Of a DNA stretch of 18,184 bases, positions 8,565 through 15,389 are shown piece by piece. Each line of letters opens with the position of its first letter. The first letter of the stretch is position 1. The position numbers and the translations under genes were made by a program. Location: NCBI GenBank assembly GCA_020848015.1, contig JADLBA010000144.1:1-18184 (forward strand). The letters run 5' to 3'. The notes beneath the pieces are model-generated. The model was not told the origin of the DNA and made no database searches. It saw only the letters and a list, made by a program, of their open reading frames with translations. The DNA is from Crocinitomicaceae bacterium. Its GTDB lineage: Bacteria > Bacteroidota > Bacteroidia > Flavobacteriales_D > Sanyastnellaceae.

Positions 8565-9389
8565 TTAATTTTCTTTGGCAATGGGATTGGCTAACCCTGA
8601 GTAATCGGTCAGCTCCATCTTAATTGAACCCACCATGATCTTTGCCTTGGCAAGAACCGGAAGATGGTTTGCATCGTCTGATATCCAAACACTCAAGTCT
8701 TCTTCTTTTTTGAAAACACGACCCTTTTGAACAACGGGGGCAAATCGGATACACCTGAATTTTCCAGAGCCTATTTCAATGGTCTCTTTGCCGATATATT
8801 TCATTTTTAATGGATATATTTCATCATCAATCAGCGTCATTACCGTAAATATATCGCCCTTTTTTGCTGTTGAATAATCAACGGTTCTCGCGTAAAAATA
8901 AGAGCTGAGCATATCCTGCATAAATGCGGCAGTCATATAAGAATTGCCTTTCATATCCGTATAGGCTTTTTTCTCAGGAGCAAACGTATAATCCTGATTG
9001 ATGCGATAGCCGCCTTCGTCGCAGTTGCGAATAAAGCGGTAAGGAAAAATACCCTGCTTGTCAATATAGGTTTCGTAGCGGTCTCTGACTTTGAAAAACC
9101 AATCGAAGGTACCGAGGCTGCGTCCTTCACCTACAACATGATAGGCTTCACGGGTGCCGAATTTAAACGGGCTGTCTTTTACTGTAATGGTAGCGGTGCC
9201 GGCATTGATAAGCCCATAATGAATGCGGTAAGTAACTTTTTCTCCTGATTTAAAAGCGTGGTTATTGATTTCCCGGAGGTCTGAGACCGGGAGATAATCT
9301 AACTTTACTTTGGCAGGCTTGGTTGTCTGGGCGACAACAATCATTGCTGTCATCAACCCGATGGATAAAAGTGTAATTCTAAGGCTCAT
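8565..9389 (-). CDS. DUF3108 domain-containing exported protein
   Basis: Likely periplasmic or outer-surface protein of unknown biochemical role. The ATG at 9389-9387 opens with a signal peptide (MSLRITLLSIGLMTAMIVVAQ) and is preceded by a purine-rich AAAAGGGGGGC, so I prefer it to the in-frame ATG at 9443. The longer form would put 18 polar residues ahead of the signal. The mature part matches DUF3108: FKSGEKVTYRIHYGLINAGTA near the N-terminus, then VVGEGRSLGTFDWFFKVRDRYETY, a central HFAPEKK-like hinge region (YTFAPEKKAYTD), and IRFAPVVQKGRVFKKEEDLSVWISDDANHLPV with the typical ending KIMVGSIKMELTDYSG. Some members of this family have been linked to outer-membrane or cell-envelope biogenesis, but nothing here specifies a task. 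An intrinsic terminator follows the gene. Confidence 0.85.
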   Translation of the reverse strand: MSLRITLLSIGLMTAMIVVAQTTKPAKVKLDYLPVSDLREINNHAFKSGEKVTYRIHYGLINAGTATITVKDSPFKFGTREAYHVVGEGRSLGTFDWFFKVRDRYETYIDKQGIFPYRFIRNCDEGGYRINQDYTFAPEKKAYTDMKGNSYMTAAFMQDMLSSYFYARTVDYSTAKKGDIFTVMTLIDDEIYPLKMKYIGKETIEIGSGKFRCIRFAPVVQKGRVFKKEEDLSVWISDDANHLPVLAKAKIMVGSIKMELTDYSGLANPIAKEN

Positions 9390-9487
9390 GCCCCCCTTTT
9401 CCCAAAGTACAGGCCAAAATTGATATTTAGTGCTTCTATTCATTTACTGAGAAAAAAATCTTTTTCCTCTCGTGGTATTGAGAGTAA

Positions 9488-9931
9488 CTATTGGCTTTCT
9501 ATCAATGCAATACATTTTAATTCAATAGCAATCGGCGTGGGCAGTGAATTTACCTCAACGGTTGTTCGGCAGGGCTGTGCTTCCTTGAAGTATTCAGCAT
9601 AGATACGGTTATAGGTTTGAAAATCCCGTTTCATGTCCACCAGAAAAACAGTCACATCTACGAGGTTTTCCCATTTTGATCCGCTGGCTTCGAGTATTGT
9701 GCGCACATTATTAAATACGCTGTGGCATTGTGCTTCAAAGTCGAACGAAACAAAATTTCCGTTATTGTCGGTGGTCAGCCCCGGAACACCGCTGTCGGAA
9801 GCGTCACTTCCGGCAATGCGCGGGCCTACGCCCGATAAAAAAAGAAGATTTCCGGCTTTCCTTGCATGTGGATATAGTCCTATTGGCTTGGGAGCCTGTT
9901 CAGAAGAGATGGAGGGCGATTGGCTGGTCAT
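9488..9931 (-). CDS. RidA/YjgF-family protein, close to 2-aminomuconate deaminase
   Basis: Small trimeric Rid-family enamine/imine hydrolase. This member carries features of the 2-aminomuconate deaminase subgroup: APKPIGLYPHARKAGNLLFLSGVGPR at the start, an insertion around residues 40-60 (VPGLTTDNNGN), the block LVDVTVFLVDMKRDFQTYN, and the end CRTTVEVNSLPTPIAIELK. The catalytic-type arginine (CRTTVEV) and the later glutamate (IELK) are kept. In tryptophan/kynurenine breakdown this enzyme deaminates 2-aminomuconate, but no kynurenine-pathway gene is in view. The general RidA role (clearing 2-aminoacrylate) is therefore an alternative. The length of 147 residues is normal for the longer subgroup. 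The ATG at 9931-9929 is well placed. It follows the propeller gene by about 80 bp on the same strand. Confidence 0.85.
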   Translation of the reverse strand: MTSQSPSISSEQAPKPIGLYPHARKAGNLLFLSGVGPRIAGSDASDSGVPGLTTDNNGNFVSFDFEAQCHSVFNNVRTILEASGSKWENLVDVTVFLVDMKRDFQTYNRIYAEYFKEAQPCRTTVEVNSLPTPIAIELKCIALIESQ

Positions 9932-10011
9932 TTACTGGCTGATTATGAATACTGCTTTTTTATACTGTTTTGTGCAAAATGAAGCGACAAGTGCTGGCAA
10001 TTCATTTTTAA

Positions 10012-12594
10012 TCATTGCGAATAGATCACTTTACCTGTCCTTACTTCCCTGCCTGTCCGGATAATGTAAAGGTAAGTTCCCTGTGTGAGTTCTCCTGCCG
10101 GCTTCCACTTAACATATCTCTCACCAGGTTTTCCTCCTTCGACCCGGAGAGTATCGGCTTTTTTCCCGACGATGTCATAAATTTCGATGACCGATGTGAG
10201 GCTCTCTTTTGTATGAAAGAAAAAATTGATTTCTGTGCTAAAAGGATTCGGGAAACAGGATACTTTGTTTTGCAAAACGGAAAAATTCTCTACAGAAGCC
10301 GCTTCTACCGGGGGTAACTGTGCGGTATAGATACCATTTCCGTGTGTGCCGATAGAAATTTTTCCATCAAAGGGACGGGCAGTTACCATGTTGATGATCA
10401 TGTTACCGATCGTTTCTGAGCCTTCCATTTCCCAGACTGTATTTGCGCCATCTAACAATTGGGTGCTGAAAAGGCCGGCACTTGTGCCTGCAAAATAAAT
10501 AGCCGGTTCGGATGAATAGATTTCGACCCAATATACTGCCGGCCCGGCACCCGTTCCGTCGGGGTTTTCTTCGAGGTTTCCACTCACATCTGTCCAATTA
10601 GCTCCTCCATCGGTTGTATGAAAAATGCTGGGGATATTGTAAGGAGAAAAACTCAACAGCACCTCATCGGGATTGAAATCGTTGGCTGTGATACAAGACG
10701 CATAAGAATTGGAAGGAAACTCTGCTCCTGTAATGACTGTTCTGACGGGTGTTCCATAGCAGTCATCTATCCGGTAGGCACGCCCCTGAGTGGTAGCATA
10801 ATAAATAATAGAGTTATCAATCAACGGCTTGTCAAGACACGAAATACTTCCTGCGGTGGTCGGTACAGTGCTGGCATTGATCTGCACCCACTGGTTATTT
10901 GGCAAAGGGTTTAAGTAATTCCCTGTTACCGGAATTGAACTCACCTGTGGCAGGTACCAGAGGGTTTTATTCCCTGCAATGAAAAGATCGTCATTGTTCC
11001 AGGGGTCTATCAGCAGTGGATTGATGAAAAGTGCCGTTGGGCCGTTTTGTGGATCAATACGTTCCGTGCTGAGCAATTGCCCTTCCGGGCCAATGATCTT
11101 TTTGTACATACGTCCTTCCTGACTACTGGTAATAATGTAATTCCTTCCTTGTGGAATCGCGCAATAAGCACCATCATCAGCGTGTACTTCTTTCCAGTTT
11201 ACTCCATTGTCTGAAGAATGAGTGAGCCAGGTACCATTGTCCTGCATACCTCCTATCACAAAGTCGCCGGTTGCCTGACCCTGCTCCATTGCAACCGTAT
11301 AAAACTGTGTAGTGACATAGCCGTGATTCAGCGGAGTCCAGGATACACTGTCGGCAAGACAGTTATCCGTCCGGTATAGACCACCGTCGTTTGAATTGAA
11401 CATCACATGACTATTCGACGGGAGAAAAGCAAACGAATGCTGATCGCTGTGATGGGATGGATAGCTGTAATCAATCGGGTTGGCTTCATTGCACCGGTAA
11501 CCACCTATCCATTTGCTATTGTCAGTTGCAAATGCGTCATCACTTCTGTGAATGTTGATACCGCCGATAAACAATACATTGGGTTCAGTAGGATGATGTG
11601 CTAAGCACAGATCATAGCTGTACTGCGAACGAAAAGTACCAAAATCAAAATCAACTCCGATAAAAAGTTCACAGGGAGTATCGGGCAGATTGAGAGAGCG
11701 GTTTTCCCAAGTTCCCCCTGCATTACTGCCATCGCCATTGATATAAGTGTATTTATAAAGAAAGTGATCTATCGGATAGTTGCTGTTGCCGATAGTTTCT
11801 CCGAAAAAGTAAACCTCGTTTTCGTTTTGTGGATTAATACAAGTTAAAGTTCTTCTGAGATTAGAAATTTCGGGAACCACCGGATCAATGGAAGTCCATT
11901 CGGTGCCGTTGACAGAGCGGTAAAACCCGCCGCCATTTGTTCCATTGTCGCTGAAGGTGGCATATAATACTCCGGAAGGAGTGATCATGATATTAGAAAA
12001 TTCTGAAGGAGAGGAGGTAAAGCCCAATACATGTTCCCACGTATTTCCGCCATCAACACTCCTGATAATACCATTGAAAACAGCGGCGTACAGCACATCC
12101 TGGTTGGCAATGGTGTGATCCACGATAATGTTCCAGATAAAATCATAGCTGCCGTTTTGCAATATATTTTGCGGAGTATGACTGGCAGTCGAAGCTAATT
12201 GCTGCCAGGTTACTCCTCCGTCTGTACTTTTAAACATTCCGTCACCGCTGAAAAGACTGCTAAACGATGTCCCGCTGACCACACCGTAAAATTCTTCGCC
12301 TGTCCCCATATACCAGGTACTCTCATGGCCTGCCCTTGGATCCTGAATAACACAGCTTACACTGTGCAACTGTTCGGGCGCTGTGGTCTTTGTCCAGTGT
12401 AAACCTCCGTCAGTGGATCGCCACATTCCGCCGGTAACACTTCCGGCAATCAGAATATTTTCATTGGTGCGGTCAACAGCGAGTGCTCTTGAACGCCCTC
12501 CCTTATTGATTGGCCCGCGGGCTTCCCAAGCAAGAGTCCTGTCGCCTTGTTTTTTCGGCAACCGCGATGAAAAGGCATGAACACGCCGGCGCAT
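10012..12594 (-). CDS. BNR/VPS10-like beta-propeller protein with T9SS sorting domain, cut off from its signal peptide by a TGA
   Basis: Large repeat protein with Asp-box (S/T-x-D-G-G-x-x-W) blades, as in sialidase/VPS10-type propellers: WRSTDGGLHW (58-67), FKSTDGGVTW (121-130), RSVDGGNTW (178-186), a weaker FYRSVNGTEW, and HTTDGGANW. The last ~85 residues are a type A T9SS sorting domain (SCFPNPFSTEINFFF to GTYLYIIRTGREVRTGKVIYSQ), so the family is exported and surface-bound or secreted. Binding or enzymatic activity cannot be read from the sequence. The open frame begins at the ATG at 12594, without any signal peptide. However, the same frame continues upstream for 44 sense codons (…RKYYEYLRHRDPVSGEV…) to a TGA at 12726-12724, and beyond that lies a good signal peptide starting at 12792. 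No GTG, TTG or ATG start occurs between the TGA and 12594. The gene is therefore probably a recent pseudogene, or the TGA is a base-call error. Confidence 0.8.
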   Translation of the reverse strand: MRRRVHAFSSRLPKKQGDRTLAWEARGPINKGGRSRALAVDRTNENILIAGSVTGGMWRSTDGGLHWTKTTAPEQLHSVSCVIQDPRAGHESTWYMGTGEEFYGVVSGTSFSSLFSGDGMFKSTDGGVTWQQLASTASHTPQNILQNGSYDFIWNIIVDHTIANQDVLYAAVFNGIIRSVDGGNTWEHVLGFTSSPSEFSNIMITPSGVLYATFSDNGTNGGGFYRSVNGTEWTSIDPVVPEISNLRRTLTCINPQNENEVYFFGETIGNSNYPIDHFLYKYTYINGDGSNAGGTWENRSLNLPDTPCELFIGVDFDFGTFRSQYSYDLCLAHHPTEPNVLFIGGINIHRSDDAFATDNSKWIGGYRCNEANPIDYSYPSHHSDQHSFAFLPSNSHVMFNSNDGGLYRTDNCLADSVSWTPLNHGYVTTQFYTVAMEQGQATGDFVIGGMQDNGTWLTHSSDNGVNWKEVHADDGAYCAIPQGRNYIITSSQEGRMYKKIIGPEGQLLSTERIDPQNGPTALFINPLLIDPWNNDDLFIAGNKTLWYLPQVSSIPVTGNYLNPLPNNQWVQINASTVPTTAGSISCLDKPLIDNSIIYYATTQGRAYRIDDCYGTPVRTVITGAEFPSNSYASCITANDFNPDEVLLSFSPYNIPSIFHTTDGGANWTDVSGNLEENPDGTGAGPAVYWVEIYSSEPAIYFAGTSAGLFSTQLLDGANTVWEMEGSETIGNMIINMVTARPFDGKISIGTHGNGIYTAQLPPVEAASVENFSVLQNKVSCFPNPFSTEINFFFHTKESLTSVIEIYDIVGKKADTLRVEGGKPGERYVKWKPAGELTQGTYLYIIRTGREVRTGKVIYSQ

Positions 12595-12723
12595 CTGGGG
12601 AGGAACCTCACCGGAAACCGGATCCCGGTGTCTCAGGTATTCATAGTATTTACGGCTACCCTGATTTACACCGAAGCCCTCCTCATTCGCCCCGGAAGAT
12701 TTTTCTTGATTTTGCGGAGAGTT

Positions 12724-12792
12724 TCACGCAAAGAAAAAATATCCTCCAATAATAATAGCCAGCCCCGTTGATATCAATATTACTTTTCGCAT
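12724..12792 (-). pseudogene. Stranded signal-peptide start of the propeller gene, ending in TGA
   Basis: An ATG at 12792-12790 starts 22 codons reading MRKVILISTGLAIIIGGYFF plus FA, a basic N-terminus followed by a hydrophobic core, and then TGA at 12726-12724. The distance of 198 bp to the ATG at 12594 is a multiple of three. This fragment is therefore in the same frame as the downstream T9SS cargo gene and is best read as its original N-terminus. Total natural length would be about 926 codons. A single base change to TGG or CGA would restore the frame. Confidence 0.7.
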
Positions 12793-12854
12793 TCCGTGGT
12801 TTTCTTTTTATTTGGTGAAAATACAGTATTCTTCCTCAGACCCACATTATTGAG

Positions 12855-13340
12855 ATGATCCATATTTTAAATTCTCTGTCCATTGTATATGCTGTTGCCA
12901 TGACTATCGCGGCAACAGGGATTCTCATTGTGATGCGATCGGAAGGAATATACGAAGGGACAGTATATGCAGGAATATTGCTGCTTCACGGAATTGCCCA
13001 GATGGTTTATTCTGTTTCTCTGAGGAGTAAACTCTCCCTGACGGTATTCAAAGAAAATGGAACACTGGACGGTGAATGGCTGTTTGGAGCAACCGGAAAA
13101 ATAGTCAGCCAGCCTCCATTTTTTGTCGTGATGATCTGTTTTGCCTCTTTCGTTGAAGTAGCTGTTGCCTTTTTAGGAGTAGTCAATTTTGAGCACCTGT
13201 TGTCCCCCGATTTTCAAAATGCTGAGCATATATTGAGTTTTTTTTTATATCTTTTTGGTCTCCTTTTTTCTGTTCCTGCATTAGTCTTCAACTTGCGTAC
13301 GTGGAACCTCAAGTGGGTAATGGAAGATGAAAAACATTGA
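12855..13340 (+). CDS. Hypothetical integral membrane protein, four helices
   Basis: I do not recognise this 161-residue protein. It shows four hydrophobic stretches: about residues 5-26 (LSIVYAVAMTIAATGILIV), 36-54 (TVYAGILLLHGIAQMVYSV), 90-110 (FFVVMICFASFVEVAVAFLG) and 125-146 (ILSFFLYLFGLLFSVPALVF). A charged loop sits between helices 2 and 3 (LRSKLSLTVFKENGTLDGEW), and the C-terminus is basic/acidic (RTWNLKWVMEDEKH). No motif suggests a function. It is divergent from the propeller gene, whose natural start is only about 60 bp away, and lies 94 bp ahead of the MORN-repeat gene, which has its own promoter. The ATG at 12855 is the first in the frame. The region upstream holds no exact TAnnTTTG. 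The coding call is supported by a long coherent membrane topology. Confidence 0.7.
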   Translation: MIHILNSLSIVYAVAMTIAATGILIVMRSEGIYEGTVYAGILLLHGIAQMVYSVSLRSKLSLTVFKENGTLDGEWLFGATGKIVSQPPFFVVMICFASFVEVAVAFLGVVNFEHLLSPDFQNAEHILSFFLYLFGLLFSVPALVFNLRTWNLKWVMEDEKH

Positions 13341-13419
13341 AAATTTATTTCCCTAATGAATGATACGAAGGAGAATAATAGATCAATATGACCAACGCCA
13401 TAGAAAAAAACAGATCGCT

Positions 13420-13427
13420 TAATTTTG
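13420..13427 (+). promoter_or_regulatory. Bacteroidetes -7 element directly before the MORN-repeat gene
   Basis: TAATTTTG matches TAnnTTTG exactly, and the ATG follows only 7 bases after it at 13435. Transcription from this box would begin at or within a couple of bases of the start codon, giving a leaderless or nearly leaderless mRNA. No convincing -33 box is visible, so this remains a candidate. Confidence 0.4.
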
Positions 13428-13434
13428 GCATCCG

Positions 13435-15048
13435 ATGAAGATAAATTTATATAACCGGCTGGTAATTCTGTTACTGATTGCAGGCAGCGGAAATTGCATT
13501 GCACAAATACAGGATTTTAAGGATTTCTATCCTAATGGCAAGATTCGCAGCGAAGGAGTTTATAAGAGAGGGTTTGAAGACAGTCTGTGGCACTACTATT
13601 ATGATACAGGTATCTTGCAGGAAGAAACCCACTACAAAATGGGAAAATTACATGGCGGTGTGCTGCGGTACCATCCGAACGGAAAACTAATGGTAGAGGG
13701 ATATTTCAGGAATGATCTCCAGGATAGCATCCAGCGTACCTATACAACTGAAGGGAACCTTGTTGAGGAAGGACTCTATAAGAAAGGTATTAAAACCGGT
13801 GTGTGGAATTATTTTTTTCCTAATGGCGATACCCTGCAAACCGAAGAGTTTACCGACTCTCTTACATATTTATGGACATGGTACGAAGCTCCTGATAAAA
13901 AAACAGTGGATCACGGTAATGGAGTTGTGGAGGAAAAGTTTACCAATGGAAAATTAGAGTCGCGCACGCGATACAAAGAAGGGCTTGCTGACGGATGGTT
14001 TGAGGAGTACTTCAGTTCCGGCGGTGTGCGCGTAAAAGGAAATTATCTGCACGGAAAAAAAGACGGCGAATGGATAGAAAATTTTCCGGCAGGAAATCTA
14101 AAAAAATTGACAACGTTTAAAGAAGGTATTGCCGATGGAAAAACGGAAGAGTATTTTTCAAATGGAAAATTGAATATGCAGGGGCAATTCATCGCAGGAA
14201 AAAAATCAGGTTACTGGAACTGGTACCTTGACACAGGGCAGAAAGATATGGAAGGATCATTTGAAAATGACCTGCAGCAGAATGAGTGGATCTATTGGTA
14301 TGCCAATGGAAACAAACAATACTGGGGGTTTTATGAACAAGGGAAAATGCAGGGAACCTGGGATTATCAGTACTGGGGGGGAGAAAAATGGAAAACAGCC
14401 AACTACGACAATGGTCTGCGCAATGGAAAATACATGGTCTGGTTTGAAAACGGTATTCTTCTCCAAGAAGGAAATTTTCGAAATGATAAGGAGAACGGAT
14501 ATTGGAAAAGCAACTATGAGAATGGCAAAACAAAAGATACCGGCAGTTATATGGACGGAAAGATGAGTGGAAAGTGGGAGGGATTTTATCCTAACGGGAC
14601 GAAAAACTACAGCGGAGAATGGAAAGACAACTTAAAAATTTCTACCTGGTCCTACTGGAATGAAAAGGGTCGGCCAAAACGCCTCGAAACGTATAGTGAG
14701 AAGGGATATCTCAATGGCCCTTATGAATCCTATACTGAGCAGGGACGATTGGAAAGCAAAGGTGATTACAAAGACTCAAAACCGAATGGAAAATGGGAAT
14801 ATTATTATGACTTCGGAGGCCCATTGAAGACCTGTAGTTACAAAGACGGAATGCTCAACGGAAAGTCCGTTACCTATAATGAACGAGGGGGAATATCAGT
14901 CGAAGCAAACTACAAGAACAATAAATTAGACGGTATTTACACCCGCTACAATGACAAATCGGGAAAAATGGAAGCGAAGTACAAATACAAAGAAGGCCGT
15001 ATGGTTGAAATGATCATGGGCGATCCGATTCGCCATTCGGGGAAATAA
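13435..15048 (+). CDS. Secreted YwqK/MORN-type repeat protein
   Basis: Protein of 537 residues made almost wholly of ~23-24-residue repeats of the MORN-variant/YwqK type. The pattern is YxNGKxxxEGxYKxGxxxGxW, for example FYPNGKIRSEGVYKRG near residue 30 and GFYPNGTKNYSGEWKDN near residue 385. I count about 18 units from residue 26 to the end; one degenerate stretch near residues 125-165 has a longer spacing. A signal peptide (NRLVILLLIAGSGNCIAQ) precedes the repeats, so the protein is exported. The Cys in SGNC is not a good lipobox. It lacks a T9SS sorting domain. Such repeats are often labelled toxin-antitoxin YwqK antitoxin, but in Bacteroidetes they occur in many exported proteins with no toxin partner, and none is next to it here. 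Function is unknown. Confidence 0.85.
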   Translation: MKINLYNRLVILLLIAGSGNCIAQIQDFKDFYPNGKIRSEGVYKRGFEDSLWHYYYDTGILQEETHYKMGKLHGGVLRYHPNGKLMVEGYFRNDLQDSIQRTYTTEGNLVEEGLYKKGIKTGVWNYFFPNGDTLQTEEFTDSLTYLWTWYEAPDKKTVDHGNGVVEEKFTNGKLESRTRYKEGLADGWFEEYFSSGGVRVKGNYLHGKKDGEWIENFPAGNLKKLTTFKEGIADGKTEEYFSNGKLNMQGQFIAGKKSGYWNWYLDTGQKDMEGSFENDLQQNEWIYWYANGNKQYWGFYEQGKMQGTWDYQYWGGEKWKTANYDNGLRNGKYMVWFENGILLQEGNFRNDKENGYWKSNYENGKTKDTGSYMDGKMSGKWEGFYPNGTKNYSGEWKDNLKISTWSYWNEKGRPKRLETYSEKGYLNGPYESYTEQGRLESKGDYKDSKPNGKWEYYYDFGGPLKTCSYKDGMLNGKSVTYNERGGISVEANYKNNKLDGIYTRYNDKSGKMEAKYKYKEGRMVEMIMGDPIRHSGK

Positions 15049-15389
15049 CATTGCTGTTGCCCCTGCCCCCCACAACCCTACAAAAAAATATTGTCTGCCC
15101 AAAACTACATAAACGGGAGTTACCGGTCATGCTAAAAGACCACACAACCAACAGAAAACAAACAGAAAAACGACAGACAAAATGCCAACCCTTCGCAAAA
15201 TAAAAAGAGCTACAAGCCATCGCTCAATCCCACACAAATTGCAGCACATTTTATTTTGCCCCACGCTAAAAAGCCCACCCACCACCCGACTTTCGGACAA
15301 CGGACAGTTTGAAGGGCTTTTTTGACAATTACAGAGCGTAAAAAATGAACTTTACCGACAATACAACGAATTGAAATAGATATTTATAG
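15049..15389 (+). other. Gene-free, A/C-rich spacer at the edge of the restriction-modification island
   Basis: This 341-bp stretch has no credible gene. The plus strand is strongly skewed: in 15141-15240 I count 50 A, 30 C, 10 G and 10 T. It contains ACGGGAGTTACCGGTCA (15113-15129) with the palindrome ACCGGT, and a 9-bp inverted repeat (15268-15276 with 15314-15322). A short reading frame exists on the minus strand at 15014-15220, but its sequence looks like low-complexity translation and is not called. It separates core genes from the accessory module, and a Mod promoter probably lies near its end. Confidence 0.6.
15268..15323 (+). repeat. Inverted repeat with T-run, possible terminator or structured RNA
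   Basis: AAAAAGCCC (15268-15276) is the exact complement of GGGCTTTTT (15314-15322), with 37 nt between the arms and a run of six T at 15318-15323. Inside the loop CGGACAACGGACAG contains a short direct repeat. The shape is a long-loop hairpin ending in T, which could stop transcription coming from the MORN-repeat gene. The loop is longer than that of usual terminators, so the role is unsure. Confidence 0.4.

Noticed and set aside
12724..12726. TGA as selenocysteine or as a reassigned sense codon
   Set aside because: pepA, pdxA and lipB all end at TGA at sensible places, so reassignment is excluded. The position at the end of a signal peptide makes no sense for selenocysteine, and I see no convincing hairpin just after it.
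13435..15048. Antitoxin of a YwqK-type toxin-antitoxin pair
   Set aside because: The label comes from the repeat family only. The protein is exported, very long and has no toxin gene beside it.
15113..15129. Integron attC-type recombination site in the spacer
   Set aside because: The sequence GTTACCG does not fit the GTTRRRY core, no paired R/L boxes are visible, and there is no integrase in the window.
15014..15220. Small minus-strand gene of 68 codons in the A/C-rich spacer
   Set aside because: It overlaps the end of the MORN-repeat gene. Its Phe/Cys/Ser/Val-rich translation is what the skewed base composition would give, and no promoter or homology is evident.
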